NCBI GenBank assembly: GCA_046462535.1
Contig: JBKGVF010000001.1
Coordinates: 1-63,273 of the forward strand
DNA: 63,273 nt
Direction: 5' to 3'
DNA from: JAAZCI01 sp046462535
GTDB taxonomy: Bacteria; Pseudomonadota; Gammaproteobacteria; Cardiobacteriales; Wohlfahrtiimonadaceae
The notes beneath the pieces were generated by a model that saw nothing but the letters and a program-made list of their open reading frames with translations, was not told where the DNA came from and did no database searches. This document shows positions 17,998 to 26,514 of the stretch, one piece after another. Positions within the stretch are counted from its first letter, which is position 1. Every line of letters begins with the position of its first letter. The translations under genes were made by a program, and so were the position numbers.

Positions 17998-19365
17998 TTA
18001 TTGCCTTCTCCATGTTGTTTTACCACCACTATCTTCTAAAAGAATACCTGCTTTAGCAAGCTCATTGCGAATACGATCGGAAGTCGCCCAATCTTTATTT
18101 GCGCGTGCCTCATTGCGCTCTTTGATTAGAGCTTCAATATCAAAGTCTAAATCGTTATTATCGCCACCTTGTAAATAGGTTTGTGGATCTGCTTGTAAAA
18201 TTCCTAAAACAGCACCTAGCTCCTTTAAGAGGGTGTAGTAGATTGCATCATCGGTTCGATTATAATCTGATGCAATCTCATAGAGCACACTGAGGGCTAA
18301 TGGGGAGTTGAAGTCATCATCCATAGCTGCCTCAAAGCGTTTCACTAATGGATGTGCCTGATCAAAGGAGGGCAGAGGTTCTGTTGGGACCTTGCTTAAG
18401 GCAGTATAGAGACGACGTAGCCCATTACTTGCCTGGGTTAATGTCTCATCACTATAATTAATATGGCTACGATAGTGAGCACTAAGGATAAAGAAGCGCA
18501 ATACTTCTGCGGGGTATTGGGCAATAATTTCACGAATAGTGAAGAAATTCCCAAGAGATTTGCTCATCTTTTCATTATCGATATTGATAAAGCCATTATG
18601 CATCCATATATTGGCCATTGGTTTATCGTGACATCCCTCTGATTGGGCAATTTCACACTCGTGATGGGGAAATTTAAGATCCATGCCGCCACCATGTATA
18701 TCAAAGTGCTCACCTAATGTTTTGCGGCTCATTGCTGAGCACTCAATATGCCAACCAGGACGCCCTTTACCATATGGGGAGTCCCAGTAAGGCTCATCGG
18801 CCTTAGCCCGCTTCCAGAGAACGAAATCGAGAGGATCCTCTTTCATCTCATCGATTGAGACTCGCTCACCTGAGCGAAGCTCATCAAGATTCTGTTTTGA
18901 GAGCTTGCCATACTCTTTAAATTGTCGAACGCGATAGTAGATATCCCCATTATCGGCCTGATAAGCTAATCCCTTCTCCATTAAGGTTTCGATCATCGCA
19001 AGCATCTCATCGATATGGTCAGTTGCTCGGGGCTCTCGATCGGGTGTTAAGATATTAAGTGCAGCACAATCCTCATCCATCTTCTTAATAAACTCATCGG
19101 TTAATGTCTGGATTGAGATATTGCGCTCATTTGCTCGCGCAATAATTTTATCGTCAATATCAGTAATATTACGAACAAATGTTACATCATAACCACGATA
19201 ACGTAGATAACGATTCACAAGATCAAAAGCTACTAACGAGCGGGCATGCCCAATGTGGCAATAGTCATAGACAGTCATTCCACATACGTAGATATTGACA
19301 CGGTTACCATTAAGGGGGATAAATTCCTCTTTTTTGCCACTAAGACTATTGAATATTTTGATCAT
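17998..19365 (-). CDS. cysS: Cysteinyl-tRNA synthetase
   Basis: A class I aminoacyl-tRNA synthetase of 455 residues that charges tRNA-Cys. Visible features: CGMTVYDYCHIGHARS (zinc Cys plus the HIGH-type motif), the zinc ligands CSAMS and HECE regions, and KMSKSLGNF (KMSKS loop). The frame is open to a TTG at 19392, but the conserved N-terminus MIKIFNSLSG begins at the ATG at 19363-19365, so I use that start. It is divergent from the Bcr/CflA gene across a 195-bp promoter region. Confidence 0.96.
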   Translation of the reverse strand: MIKIFNSLSGKKEEFIPLNGNRVNIYVCGMTVYDYCHIGHARSLVAFDLVNRYLRYRGYDVTFVRNITDIDDKIIARANERNISIQTLTDEFIKKMDEDCAALNILTPDREPRATDHIDEMLAMIETLMEKGLAYQADNGDIYYRVRQFKEYGKLSKQNLDELRSGERVSIDEMKEDPLDFVLWKRAKADEPYWDSPYGKGRPGWHIECSAMSRKTLGEHFDIHGGGMDLKFPHHECEIAQSEGCHDKPMANIWMHNGFINIDNEKMSKSLGNFFTIREIIAQYPAEVLRFFILSAHYRSHINYSDETLTQASNGLRRLYTALSKVPTEPLPSFDQAHPLVKRFEAAMDDDFNSPLALSVLYEIASDYNRTDDAIYYTLLKELGAVLGILQADPQTYLQGGDNNDLDFDIEALIKERNEARANKDWATSDRIRNELAKAGILLEDSGGKTTWRRQ

Positions 19366-19560
19366 AATTGTTGTATTCCAATGAGTTATCAACTAAAGAA
19401 AATTTTAGAATAAATAGCCCTTCATATTAGCGCAAAAGGGGGAAAAAAGCATCTATAGCCCTCTTCTGTATGGTTAAGAATCATTAATTAATGAGAGCCT
19501 TTCTTGTTTGTTGATATAATGCCCCTTTGTTCAAGAGAAACCTAACGATTAGAGTGAGAT

Positions 19561-20727
19561 ATGACCCCAAAAAATCTACCTGGAACTCGATTTTTAGTAG
19601 CACTAATAACATTAATGGCAGCTTTTGGGCCACTCTCTATAGATCTCTATCTGCCGGCATTTTTACAGATAGAGGAGGGGTTAGGAGCTACTTCAGCTCA
19701 GGTGCAACAGACCTTAACGGCCTTTCTATTAGGCTTATGCTTAGGGATGCTCTTCTACGGCTCTCTATCAGATAAATATGGTCGCCGCCCACTGATTCTA
19801 CTAGGCTCGTTAATCTATACAGTTACTAGTATCATAGGCGCTTACTCCTCCTCAATTGAGGCTCTACTCTATGCGCGCTTCTTTCAGGCGATAGGGGCCG
19901 GTGCGTGTATGGTGCTCGGCCGAGCGATTATTCGGGATCTCTTTACTGGCAAAGAGGTCGCTACTATGATGTCGGTCGTACAGGTGATTCTTATGATTGC
20001 ACCACTATTGGCTCCAATGCTTGGTGTGGGATTATTGCTTCTTTTTGGTACTTGGCGTGCGCTTTTTCTACTATTAGCACTCTTTGGAGTTATCACCTTT
20101 TGCGCCACCTTTTTTGCACTCCCTGAAACTTATCAATCAGATGAGCGGCGTCCGATGAGTCTGCTGGATACGGTGCTCAATTACCTTCGTATTCTAAAAA
20201 ATCCTACTTCATTAGGATTGATTTTAGCTTGTGCACTCCCTTCCGGTTTTGTTTTTGCTTATATCACTGGATCACCACACCTCTATCAAGAGCACTACGG
20301 TATTAGCGAGCAGGCGTATAGCCTTCTATTTGGATTAAATATTGTTGGGGTTATTATTAGTGCACTCTTAAATATTCAGTTTTTAAAGCGCTACTCCGTC
20401 AATGCCTTAATTCTTTTTGGCCTCAGCTGGATGGCGGCTGCAGGTATAATTACAATATTAATTGCTGATTATGCCCTTTGGAGTTTTGTGCTCTCAATCT
20501 TTCTACTCATGTGTGTCTCTGGATTTGTTGGCAATAATTTATCTGCACGTATTATCGAAGAGAATTATCATCAAGCAGGTGCAGCGATGGCTCTTAACTC
20601 ATCATCACAATTTGCGATTGGCGCGACTGCAAGCTTTCTTGTTACTCAATATGGTTATTTAAGTATTATTATGGGGAGCTGTGCATTATTAGCGTTACTC
20701 TCCTATCTTTTTCTGGCAAAAGAGTAG
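19561..20727 (+). CDS. Bcr/CflA-type MFS drug exporter
   Basis: A 388-residue, 12-TM major facilitator. FGPLSIDLYLPAF in TM1 and the loop 2-3 motif GSLSDKYGRRP are the DHA1/Bcr-CflA signature, followed by RFFQAIGAGACMVLGRAIIRD in TM4 (motif B) and a proton-antiport motif C-like APLLAPMLGVGLL in TM5. Members export bicyclomycin, chloramphenicol, sulfonamides or cysteine; the substrate cannot be read here. It is a single-gene unit; a perfect TATAAT at 19515-19520 lies 40 bp upstream, without a good -35. Confidence 0.9.
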   Translation: MTPKNLPGTRFLVALITLMAAFGPLSIDLYLPAFLQIEEGLGATSAQVQQTLTAFLLGLCLGMLFYGSLSDKYGRRPLILLGSLIYTVTSIIGAYSSSIEALLYARFFQAIGAGACMVLGRAIIRDLFTGKEVATMMSVVQVILMIAPLLAPMLGVGLLLLFGTWRALFLLLALFGVITFCATFFALPETYQSDERRPMSLLDTVLNYLRILKNPTSLGLILACALPSGFVFAYITGSPHLYQEHYGISEQAYSLLFGLNIVGVIISALLNIQFLKRYSVNALILFGLSWMAAAGIITILIADYALWSFVLSIFLLMCVSGFVGNNLSARIIEENYHQAGAAMALNSSSQFAIGATASFLVTQYGYLSIIMGSCALLALLSYLFLAKE

Positions 20728-20731
20728 AGAT

Positions 20732-20766
20732 AAAAAATGCCCCCTATTTTTACTTAAAGGGGGCAT
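20732..20766 (-). terminator. Terminator after dnaJ
   Basis: ATGCCCCCT (20737-20745) pairs with AGGGGGCAT (20758-20766). On the minus strand the stem is followed by TTTTT. It lies 58 bp past the dnaJ stop and also separates the convergent exporter gene. Confidence 0.9.
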
Positions 20767-20823
20767 CGAGGGTCTCTGGATAATTAATATTATTAATTTA
20801 GCGCGACTTTAAAAAGTCGGCAA

Positions 20824-21954
20824 TTACTTTCCCAATTCTTCGAAAAAACCTTTCACACGGTCGATCCAGCTATTCTCTTTTGGTGCATGCTTCTCACCAA
20901 GACTCTCTCCAAATTTACGTAGAAGCTCTTTTTGCTCATTATTGAGTTTGACAGGCGTCTCAACATTGATCGTGCAGAAGAGATCTCCTTGTGCACCACC
21001 ACGGACGGGTTTAACACCTTTGCCGCGAAGTCTAAAAGTTCTACCGGTCTGTGTTTCGGGGGGCACTTTTAAGTTGACCCGTCCATCAAGAGTGGGAACC
21101 TCAATTTCTCCCCCTAAGGCGGCTGTTACAAAGCTCATTGGCACCTCACAGTAGAGATGTTGATCTTCACGTGTGAAGATAGCATGCTCTTTAACCCGAA
21201 TTTGCACATAAAGATCACCATTCGGACCCCCATTTTCGCCCGCCTCACCTTCGCCAGCTAAGCGGATGCGATCCCCATTATCGACACCAGCAGGGACTTT
21301 GACTTCTAAGGTCTTCTTCTTTCGCTCTTTCCCTGTTCCATGGCAGTTATTGCAGGGATTAGTAATTCTTTTACCTTTACCATAACAGTCGGGACAGGTC
21401 TGCTGCACTGAAAAGAATCCTTGAGACATTCGTACTTGCCCCTGACCATGACAAGTACCACAAGTGACTGGTTCACTACCAGGTGCTGCTCCTGAGCCAT
21501 TACAGTGATGACAATGAACATTAGTGGGTATGGTGATACGGGAGGTGGTGCCAAAGACAGCCTCTTCGAGTGTGATATCTAGCTGATATCCGATGTCATC
21601 ACCACGATAGGCTCGGGTTTGTGCGCGTCCACCGCGATTACCAAAGATATCACCAAACATATCTCCGAAGATATCTCCGAAATCACCGCTAAATCCTCCA
21701 GCGCCACCAAATCCTCCAGCTTGACCATTTACACCCTCGTGACCAAAGCGGTCATAAGCGGCACGCTTCTCTTCATCTGAGAGGACTTCATAGGCTTTTT
21801 GAACCTCTTTAAACTTCTCTTCCGCCTCCTCTTTATTATCGATATTACGATCAGGGTGATAACGCATAGCAAGGCGTCGATAAGCCTTTCTGATCTCCTC
21901 TTTTGTAGCTGAGCGTTCTACTCCTAAAACTTCATAATAATCTCGTTGGGCCAT
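20824..21954 (-). CDS. dnaJ: Chaperone DnaJ (Hsp40)
   Basis: A 376-residue type I J-protein, co-chaperone stimulating the DnaK ATPase. The J-domain carries HPD at 33-35. A Gly/Phe-rich linker (about 76-110) is followed by four CxxCxGxG zinc repeats (CHHCNGSG, CGTCHGQG, CPDCYGKG, CNNCHGTG) and the C-terminal substrate-binding domains. It lies downstream of dnaK on the same strand, separated by 186 bp with two hairpins, one terminator-like, so its dose is probably reduced relative to dnaK. Confidence 0.98.
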   Translation of the reverse strand: MAQRDYYEVLGVERSATKEEIRKAYRRLAMRYHPDRNIDNKEEAEEKFKEVQKAYEVLSDEEKRAAYDRFGHEGVNGQAGGFGGAGGFSGDFGDIFGDMFGDIFGNRGGRAQTRAYRGDDIGYQLDITLEEAVFGTTSRITIPTNVHCHHCNGSGAAPGSEPVTCGTCHGQGQVRMSQGFFSVQQTCPDCYGKGKRITNPCNNCHGTGKERKKKTLEVKVPAGVDNGDRIRLAGEGEAGENGGPNGDLYVQIRVKEHAIFTREDQHLYCEVPMSFVTAALGGEIEVPTLDGRVNLKVPPETQTGRTFRLRGKGVKPVRGGAQGDLFCTINVETPVKLNNEQKELLRKFGESLGEKHAPKENSWIDRVKGFFEELGK

Positions 21955-22000
21955 TCTCTCTTACCTTACTTATCTATCTGATGAATTATTGGTTACATAA

Positions 22001-22056
22001 GACATTTTATTTATAGATACCTATCTTTTATTTAGGAGATCTATAAATAAAATGTC
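22001..22056. repeat. 18-bp inverted repeat between dnaK and dnaJ
   Basis: The arms 22001-22018 and 22039-22056 are exact reverse complements (left arm begins GACATTTTATTTATAGAT) around a 20-nt loop. It is AT-rich and without a following T-run on the minus strand. It may stabilise or process the dnaK-dnaJ mRNA. Confidence 0.85.
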
Positions 22057-22070
22057 CTTTTCAATTAAAA

Positions 22071-22099
22071 GGATACTCCATATTAACTATGGAGTATCC
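22071..22099 (-). terminator. Terminator/attenuator between dnaK and dnaJ
   Basis: GGATACTCCATA (22071-22082) pairs with TATGGAGTATCC (22088-22099), loop 5 nt. On the minus strand the stem is followed by TTTTAATTG. It probably ends a fraction of dnaK transcripts before dnaJ. Confidence 0.7.
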
Positions 22100-22140
22100 C
22101 TTCATAGTGGTTACCCTCTATTTATAGATTGAAGAGAGGA

Positions 22141-24060
22141 TTAATCTTTCTTCTCTTCATCTTTAACTTCTTCAAACTCAGCATCAACAACATCCTCACC
22201 ACCGGTTTCAGCTGCTGCTTCTGCTTCCGCTTCCGCACCTTGCTCAGCATAGATCTTTTCAGCAAGCTTACCGGCTACCTCAGTTAATGCATTTGTCTTT
22301 TCAGTGATCGCATCGATATCATCGCCAGAAACAACTTCTTGCAGCTCTTTGACAGCCTTTTCAATCGCTTCTTTCTCTTCATCTGTTGCTTTTTCACCGA
22401 GATCTTTCACAGATTTTTCTGCAGCATGAATCATCTGCTCAGCCGTATTGCGTGCAGTTACAAGCTCTTGGAACTTCTTATCCTCTTCCGCATGCATCTC
22501 AGCATCTTTTACCATCTTCTCGATCTCTTCATCAGAGAGTCCAGTGCCTGACTTAATCTCAATTGATTGCTCTTTACCTGTAGCTTTATCTTTTGCTGAG
22601 ACATTCATAATTCCATCGGCATTGATGTCAAAAGTCACTTCAATCTGCGGAACACCACGTGGTGCTGGTGGAATATCGGTTAGATCAAATTGACCTAATG
22701 AATGGTTCTCTGATGCTTGTGGGCGCTCACCTTGAAGAACATGGATCGTTACAGCAGGTTGATTATCTGCAGCGGTAGAGAAGATCTGGCTTGCATTTGT
22801 AGGAATTGTTGTATTCTTCTCAATAAGTTTAGTCATTACACCACCCATCGTCTCAATACCTAAAGAGAGGGGGGTAACATCTAAAAGGAGAACGTCTTTA
22901 ACATCACCACCTAATACTCCACCTTGTACGGCGGCACCTGAAGCAACTGCTTCATCAGGATTAATATCACGACGAGGATCTTTACCGAAGAACTCTTTCA
23001 CCTTCTCTTGCACTTTCGGCATGCGTGTCTGACCACCAACTAAAATCACATCATCAATTTGTGATATGGAGAGACCAGCATCTTTTAGCGCAGTGCGGCA
23101 AGGCTCTAATGTTCGCTCGATGAGGTCATCGACTAAAGACTCTAACTTTGCACGTGTCATCTTAATATTAAGATGTTTAGGGCCTGTACTATCTGCAGTG
23201 ATATAGGGGAGATTGATCTCTGTTTGCTGCGCTGAAGAGAGTTCTATTTTGGCATTTTCACCGGCTTCTTTTAGACGCTGGAGAGCTAATGGATCATTCT
23301 GTAGATCGATGCCAGATTCTTTTTTGAACTCCTCTACTAGATAGTCGATAACAGCATTATCGAAATCCTCACCACCTAAGAAGGTATCTCCATTAGTAGA
23401 GAGAACCTCAAATTGCTTTTCTCCATCGAGGTCAGCAATCTCAATAATTGAGATATCGAATGTTCCTCCACCTAAGTCATAGACTGCAATTTTGGTCTCA
23501 TCTTTTGTGGTTTTATCCATCCCATAGGCTAATGCTGCTGCGGTAGGCTCGTTAATAATACGCTTAACATCTAAGCCGGCAATCTTTCCAGCATCAATTG
23601 TTGCTTGACGCTGAGCATCATTAAAATATGCAGGAACAGTGATAACGGCTTCGGTTACTTTACTGCCAAGGTAATCTTCTGCTGTCTGCTTCATCTTCAT
23701 AAGAATACGGGCAGAGACCTCTTGAGGTGCCATACGCTTACCATCTTGAACCTCAACCCATGCATCACCATTGTCAGCCTTAACAATAGAGTAGGGGACA
23801 ATACCCTTATCTTTTTGAACTTCGCTATCTTCGTAACGGCGACCAATGAGACGCTTAATAGCAAAGAGTGTGTTTTTAGGGTTAGTGACTGATTGGCGTT
23901 TAGCAGGTTGGCCAGTAAGAACCTCATCATCTGTGTAAGCAACAATTGAAGGGGTAGTGCGCTCACCCTCAGCGTTTTCTATAACACGGGGCTTATCACC
24001 ATCCATAACAGCTACACAGGAGTTGGTTGTACCTAGGTCAATACCAATAATTTTAGACAT
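22141..24060 (-). CDS. dnaK: Chaperone DnaK (Hsp70)
   Basis: A 639-residue Hsp70. The nucleotide-binding domain begins IIGIDLGTTNSCVAV and contains the phosphate-2 segment IAVYDLGGGTFDISII and the adenosine motif ILVGGQTRMPKV. A DVLLLDVTPLSLGIE linker leads to the substrate-binding domain and a lid with an acidic EEVKDEEKKD end. It folds and disaggregates proteins with DnaJ and GrpE; grpE is not adjacent in this window. A near-consensus sigma32 promoter is at 24138-24170, giving a leader of about 70 nt. Confidence 0.99.
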   Translation of the reverse strand: MSKIIGIDLGTTNSCVAVMDGDKPRVIENAEGERTTPSIVAYTDDEVLTGQPAKRQSVTNPKNTLFAIKRLIGRRYEDSEVQKDKGIVPYSIVKADNGDAWVEVQDGKRMAPQEVSARILMKMKQTAEDYLGSKVTEAVITVPAYFNDAQRQATIDAGKIAGLDVKRIINEPTAAALAYGMDKTTKDETKIAVYDLGGGTFDISIIEIADLDGEKQFEVLSTNGDTFLGGEDFDNAVIDYLVEEFKKESGIDLQNDPLALQRLKEAGENAKIELSSAQQTEINLPYITADSTGPKHLNIKMTRAKLESLVDDLIERTLEPCRTALKDAGLSISQIDDVILVGGQTRMPKVQEKVKEFFGKDPRRDINPDEAVASGAAVQGGVLGGDVKDVLLLDVTPLSLGIETMGGVMTKLIEKNTTIPTNASQIFSTAADNQPAVTIHVLQGERPQASENHSLGQFDLTDIPPAPRGVPQIEVTFDINADGIMNVSAKDKATGKEQSIEIKSGTGLSDEEIEKMVKDAEMHAEEDKKFQELVTARNTAEQMIHAAEKSVKDLGEKATDEEKEAIEKAVKELQEVVSGDDIDAITEKTNALTEVAGKLAEKIYAEQGAEAEAEAAAETGGEDVVDAEFEEVKDEEKKD

Positions 24061-24137
24061 ATAAATACCTCTATTTAACTAAATAAAAAATAAGTGTGAA
24101 TTGAAATAATATTTTCTCGTTTCGATTTCTTAGTAGG

Positions 24138-24170
24138 TAATATGGAGATGACTTTTTAAGATTCAAGGGG
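24138..24170 (-). promoter_or_regulatory. Sigma32 heat-shock promoter of dnaK
   Basis: On the minus strand CCCCTTGAA (plus 24162-24170) is followed after 14 nt by CTCCATATTA (plus 24138-24147). The sigma32 consensus is CCCTTGAA, 13-15 nt, CCCCATNTA. It lies about 80 bp before dnaK. Confidence 0.8.
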
Positions 24171-24232
24171 AAGAGGAGATCTTTTTTATAAATTGGGTAT
24201 CTTTACCCACTCTTGGGCTATCTTTATTATGA

Positions 24233-24946
24233 TTATTGATAGGTTCGAGCACCAAAAATGGCACTCCCTACACGAATTATGGTGGCACCTTCTATAATAG
24301 CGAGCTCAAGATCATTACTCATTCCCATTGAAAGGTGATTGGCTTCTTTTCCTAAAAGGCCCCGTTGTTGTGCACCTTCTTTAAGCTTCCGTAATGTAGC
24401 AAAGCCATTGCGTACCTTAGTCTCATCCTTACTATTAAGCCCGATTGTCATTAATCCGTCGATCGTAAAGCTATTAAAGGAGTTAAGTGATTCTAAAAAA
24501 GCATAGAGCTCATTAGGTGCAACACCATGTTTGCTAGCTTCATTAGAGGTATTAACTTGCACTAAAATCGATCGTTTAAGGTGATTTTTTTGGCAATAGT
24601 TATGAATTCTTCGCGCAATTCGTAATCGATCTACACTCTGAATACAGTGCGCATGGGCAACCACCTCATTAACTTTATTACCTTGCAATGTGCCAATGAA
24701 GTGGTTCTCCCTTGGTGTAATAGAGGTTTCGGTATTCAAAAGATGGGGTGCTTTAGCACTTAGCTCTTGTGCACGATTTTCTCCAATAAGCCCATAGCCA
24801 AGAGTGATTGCATAATTGATCTCCTCAATCGAGCGTGTTTTTGTTGCAAGTAACAGCGTTATTTCGGAAGGATCTCTTTTAGCATGATGGGCCGCCTTCT
24901 CAATTCGGGCATTGATCTGTTCTAGATTGGTTCTAATCTGTTTCAT
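24233..24946 (-). CDS. yggS: PLP homeostasis protein, YggS family
   Basis: A 237-residue alanine-racemase-like TIM-barrel protein that binds pyridoxal phosphate and balances PLP and amino/keto acid pools rather than catalysing a known reaction. The PLP lysine is in LLATKTRS (about residue 36). Other signatures are GYGLIGENRAQE, HFIGTLQGNKV, LVQVNTSNEASKHG, LSMGMSNDLELAI and IRVGSAIFGAR. It is the upstream neighbour of dnaK on the same strand; usual partners (proC, pilT, yggT) are absent. Confidence 0.95.
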   Translation of the reverse strand: MKQIRTNLEQINARIEKAAHHAKRDPSEITLLLATKTRSIEEINYAITLGYGLIGENRAQELSAKAPHLLNTETSITPRENHFIGTLQGNKVNEVVAHAHCIQSVDRLRIARRIHNYCQKNHLKRSILVQVNTSNEASKHGVAPNELYAFLESLNSFNSFTIDGLMTIGLNSKDETKVRNGFATLRKLKEGAQQRGLLGKEANHLSMGMSNDLELAIIEGATIIRVGSAIFGARTYQ

Positions 24947-25006
24947 AAATCTCTCTAATAAGTGATCGATTAACTCCTCATGATTTATGAGGCATCCTCT
25001 CTATAG

Positions 25007-26395
25007 TTATTTTCTGACTTTACCAGTCTTCGGATCAATCTCTAAAGATTTAAGTTTTCGATAGAGATTTGTACGCTCCATGCCGACTAAGTCAGCAAGA
25101 TTGGCGATATTTCCTTCAGCGCGCTCATATTGAGCGATGAGGTAGTTACGCTCAAACTCTTCACGTGCTTTGCGTAAGGAGAGATGTAGTGGAAGCGGGT
25201 GTTGTTCTCCTTGAACAAGCTGTTGGCTGCTATACTCTTTTTCAAGGGCAAGATTAACCTCATCAAGAGTGACCTCTTCATGCTTTCCTAAGAGCAGCAG
25301 CTGTTTAACCAAATTACGCAGTTCGAGATGATTTCCTAACCATTTATGGTTCCGAAGTCGATTTTGTGCTGCGATGGAGAAGTGGCGATAGGTAAGATGC
25401 TCTTCATTGGTGAAGTAGTGGAGGTAGTATGCGATCAGATCGGGAACATCTTCTGAATGTGCTGACAAGGGTGGGATATCGACTATAACTTCACTCACTT
25501 TATGCCAGAGCGCAAGATTAAAATCCCCCTCTTTAGTTTCTCGATCAAGATTTTTATGGGCAGAGAAGATAAATTGATAATCGAATGCTTGAAGCTGATT
25601 CTCCTCTTTATTGATAAAGGTGCTCTGGTTGAGTAGAGAGAGTAGAGCCTCCTGAGGCTCACTATCTAGTGTCTCTAGCTGTTTTATATAGAGGGTTGCT
25701 TTAGGGGTATGATGAATGAGTCCTGCCCCACCAGAGCGACCATAAAAGAGGGCATTAAGACTCTCGCTTGTCACCCCTTTTAGATTGAGCTCTATAAATG
25801 GTTCATTATTACGGGAACCGATATCATGAAGATAGCTTGCAATACCATCAACCTCAGAACCATATTCTGAGAGAAGTAGAAGATGTTGCGGAGTGCTCTC
25901 TGCGATCGCCATTAAGTTTTTATTGAGTTCATCCATTAAGAGGCTTCGCCCAATAGGCTTAAAAGGGTAGGGCTTCTCGTTAAGGTTGGGTTCTGAAGGC
26001 TCAATAATGATTGGTGATTGAGTCACACTTTCAGTAAGGGTCTTCTCTACAACCATCAGCAGCTTAGCGAGTGTTAGCGGTTTCTCTAAAAAATCGGATG
26101 CACCTAGTTTTGTAGCTTCGATAGCATGCTCTAGCGTTCCATGACCGCTCATCATAATGACCGGAGAGAGGTTCTCTTCCGAGCGCCACTCTTGCAGAAG
26201 TGAGATTCCATCGACATCAGGCATCCAGATATCAAGTAGAATTAAGTCTGGATTCACCTCTTTCTTTATAGCGCGTGCCTCCTCTCCGTTGTAGGCAACA
26301 CTTACCTGATACCCTTCATCCTCTAAAATTTCACTGACAAGATCACAGATATCTTTCTCATCATCAACGATCAATATATGCTTTTGACTCTTCAT
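25007..26395 (-). CDS. NtrX/PilR-like response regulator with degenerate AAA+ domain
   Basis: A 462-residue protein: an N-terminal receiver domain (ILIVDDEKD acidic pocket, phospho-Asp in DLILLDIWMPDVDG, Thr/Ser in VIMMSGHG, Lys in FLEKPLT), a central region collinear with sigma54-activator AAA+ domains, and a Fis-type HTH (EGNIANLADLVGMERTNLYRKL). The central domain has lost its machinery. Walker A reads SEYGSEVDG instead of GESGTGKE, the GAFTGA loop is replaced by a Gly-rich remnant (RSGGAG), and Walker B lacks its DE. It therefore cannot remodel sigma54 holoenzyme in the usual way and is probably a plain DNA-binding regulator. I use the ATG at 26395 because the receiver domain begins there; the frame is open to 26455. 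No kinase gene is adjacent. Confidence 0.85.
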   Translation of the reverse strand: MKSQKHILIVDDEKDICDLVSEILEDEGYQVSVAYNGEEARAIKKEVNPDLILLDIWMPDVDGISLLQEWRSEENLSPVIMMSGHGTLEHAIEATKLGASDFLEKPLTLAKLLMVVEKTLTESVTQSPIIIEPSEPNLNEKPYPFKPIGRSLLMDELNKNLMAIAESTPQHLLLLSEYGSEVDGIASYLHDIGSRNNEPFIELNLKGVTSESLNALFYGRSGGAGLIHHTPKATLYIKQLETLDSEPQEALLSLLNQSTFINKEENQLQAFDYQFIFSAHKNLDRETKEGDFNLALWHKVSEVIVDIPPLSAHSEDVPDLIAYYLHYFTNEEHLTYRHFSIAAQNRLRNHKWLGNHLELRNLVKQLLLLGKHEEVTLDEVNLALEKEYSSQQLVQGEQHPLPLHLSLRKAREEFERNYLIAQYERAEGNIANLADLVGMERTNLYRKLKSLEIDPKTGKVRK

Positions 26396-26514
26396 TAACT
26401 CTATGTAATCTCCTGTTATATCTAAATATACCCGTTCTAAGGGTAAAAGCGGCATCTATGAACTCTTCATAATGCCGCTAAATATCTGGTTATTCAAACT
26501 CTATCTCGATGAGA

